6,292 nucleotides of DNA, taken from an uncultured Atopostipes sp. GTDB lineage: Bacteria > Bacillota > Bacilli > Lactobacillales > Carnobacteriaceae_A. The stretch's first letter is position 1. Every line of letters starts with the position of its first letter. The position numbers were made by a program, and so were the translations under genes. Shown piece after piece: positions 6,019 through 6,292 of this stretch. Location of the stretch: the NCBI GenBank assembly GCA_910588235.1, contig CAJUOQ010000064.1, forward strand, positions 1 through 6,292. Direction: 5' to 3'. A model generated the notes under the pieces. It had not been told where the DNA came from. It was given only the letters and a program-made list of their open reading frames with translations, and ran no database searches.

Positions 6019-6189
6019 TTTATTTCCTCCATATAGTTGTATTGGAGTAAAATAACGTAACGAATAGAAGTTCAATAATACGTGCATTCCCTTTTAATTT
6101 TCACCAAATTGCAGCCGCTGGTTACTCATTCACCTGACGGTAAAGAAATGTTGACGCGGTTATCACTTCTTGCTGCATTATTTTACACA
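6019..6189 (-). promoter_or_regulatory. rpsD leader RNA, candidate S4 autoregulatory region
   Basis: About 170 bases of untranslated leader lie between the predicted transcription start and the rpsD ATG. Two structures are visible on the minus strand. First, CCGC (6156-6159) and TGCAG (6173-6177) pair with the contiguous GCGGCTGCA (6110-6118), leaving a 13-base bulge on the 5' side and enclosing about 37 bases. Second, a hairpin masks the ribosome binding site (listed separately). B. subtilis rpsD is known to be repressed by S4 through its leader, so an equivalent role is likely. I have not matched this sequence to the published leader model. Confidence 0.6.
6021..6054 (-). promoter_or_regulatory. 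Hairpin sequestering the rpsD ribosome binding site
   Basis: On the minus strand CTCCA (6043-6047) pairs with TGGAG (6027-6031). After a small internal irregularity, TATTT (6050-6054) pairs with AAATA (6021-6025). The 11-base loop lies at 6032-6042. The Shine-Dalgarno GGAGG (6026-6030) is inside the stem and the ATG follows three bases after it. The fold would hold rpsD translation low unless opened, which fits control by S4. Confidence 0.6.
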
Positions 6190-6195
6190 AAGAGT

Positions 6196-6224
6196 ATTGT
6201 ACCTTATTGGGAAGGTGAAGTCAA
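6196..6224 (-). promoter_or_regulatory. rpsD promoter
   Basis: On the minus strand TTGACT (6219-6224) is followed after exactly 17 bases by TACAAT (6196-6201), each with five of six consensus bases. This is the strongest -35/-10 pair in the window, as expected for a ribosomal protein gene. Transcription would start near 6189. The remaining 6225-6292 shows no gene. It contains an isolated TTGACA (minus strand, about 6245-6250) without a matching -10, and a short TTTCC/GGAAA palindrome at 6254-6265. Confidence 0.85.
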
Positions 6225-6292
6225 TGACTCCCGCCCCTTTGTATGTGTCAATATTTCCTCGGAAACCTATTTTCTCAAAAACAAGACCCTAT

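Noticed and set aside
6225..6250. Second upstream rpsD promoter starting from TTGACA
   Set aside because: The hexamer is a perfect -35, but no acceptable -10 lies 16-18 bases downstream.
1..6292. Mobile element, CRISPR array, tRNA or rRNA gene, defence or secondary-metabolite system
   Set aside because: I found no transposase, integrase, direct-repeat array, tRNA-like fold or foreign-looking gene. The window is filled by conserved housekeeping genes.

Overview
This is a housekeeping stretch of a low-GC Gram-positive (Firmicutes) chromosome. The evidence is an ezrA gene (an FtsZ regulator restricted to Firmicutes), a T-box leader, strong AGGAGG-type ribosome binding sites, A/T-rich extended -10 promoters, and a ThiI protein lacking the rhodanese domain of the enterobacterial form. 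The gene order rpsD / GAF protein / ezrA / cysteine desulfurase / thiI / T-box-controlled tRNA synthetase gene fits Lactobacillales, perhaps an Enterococcus relative. That placement rests on remembered gene order, not on a search.

Layout: positions 1-330 hold the promoter, T-box leader and terminator of a minus-strand gene beginning beyond the left edge. A GUA triplet in the specifier position points to valyl-tRNA synthetase. Next, on the minus strand, come thiI (402-1622) and a cysteine desulfurase gene (1654-2799), 31 bp apart and evidently one operon with its own promoter near 2838-2868. A 72-base folded intergenic element (2905-2976) separates this operon from ezrA (2983-4701, minus). A divergent control region (about 4760-4853) drives ezrA leftward and a free methionine-R-sulfoxide reductase gene (4887-5354, plus) rightward, and holds two palindromes. 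A bidirectional terminator (5362-5390) lies between the reductase gene and the convergent rpsD (5413-6018, minus). Upstream of rpsD is a leader of about 170 nt with a strong promoter and a hairpin that buries the Shine-Dalgarno sequence.

How the genes work together: the desulfurase and ThiI form a compact sulfur-relay pair that makes 4-thiouridine in tRNA. The other genes serve cell division (EzrA), repair of oxidised methionine (GAF reductase), ribosome assembly (S4) and tRNA charging (the off-window synthetase). They are linked by conserved position rather than by one pathway. I see no mobile element, CRISPR array, rRNA or tRNA gene, or clearly new multi-gene system. The interest lies in RNA and operator elements between genes and in one substitution in a conserved patch of EzrA.
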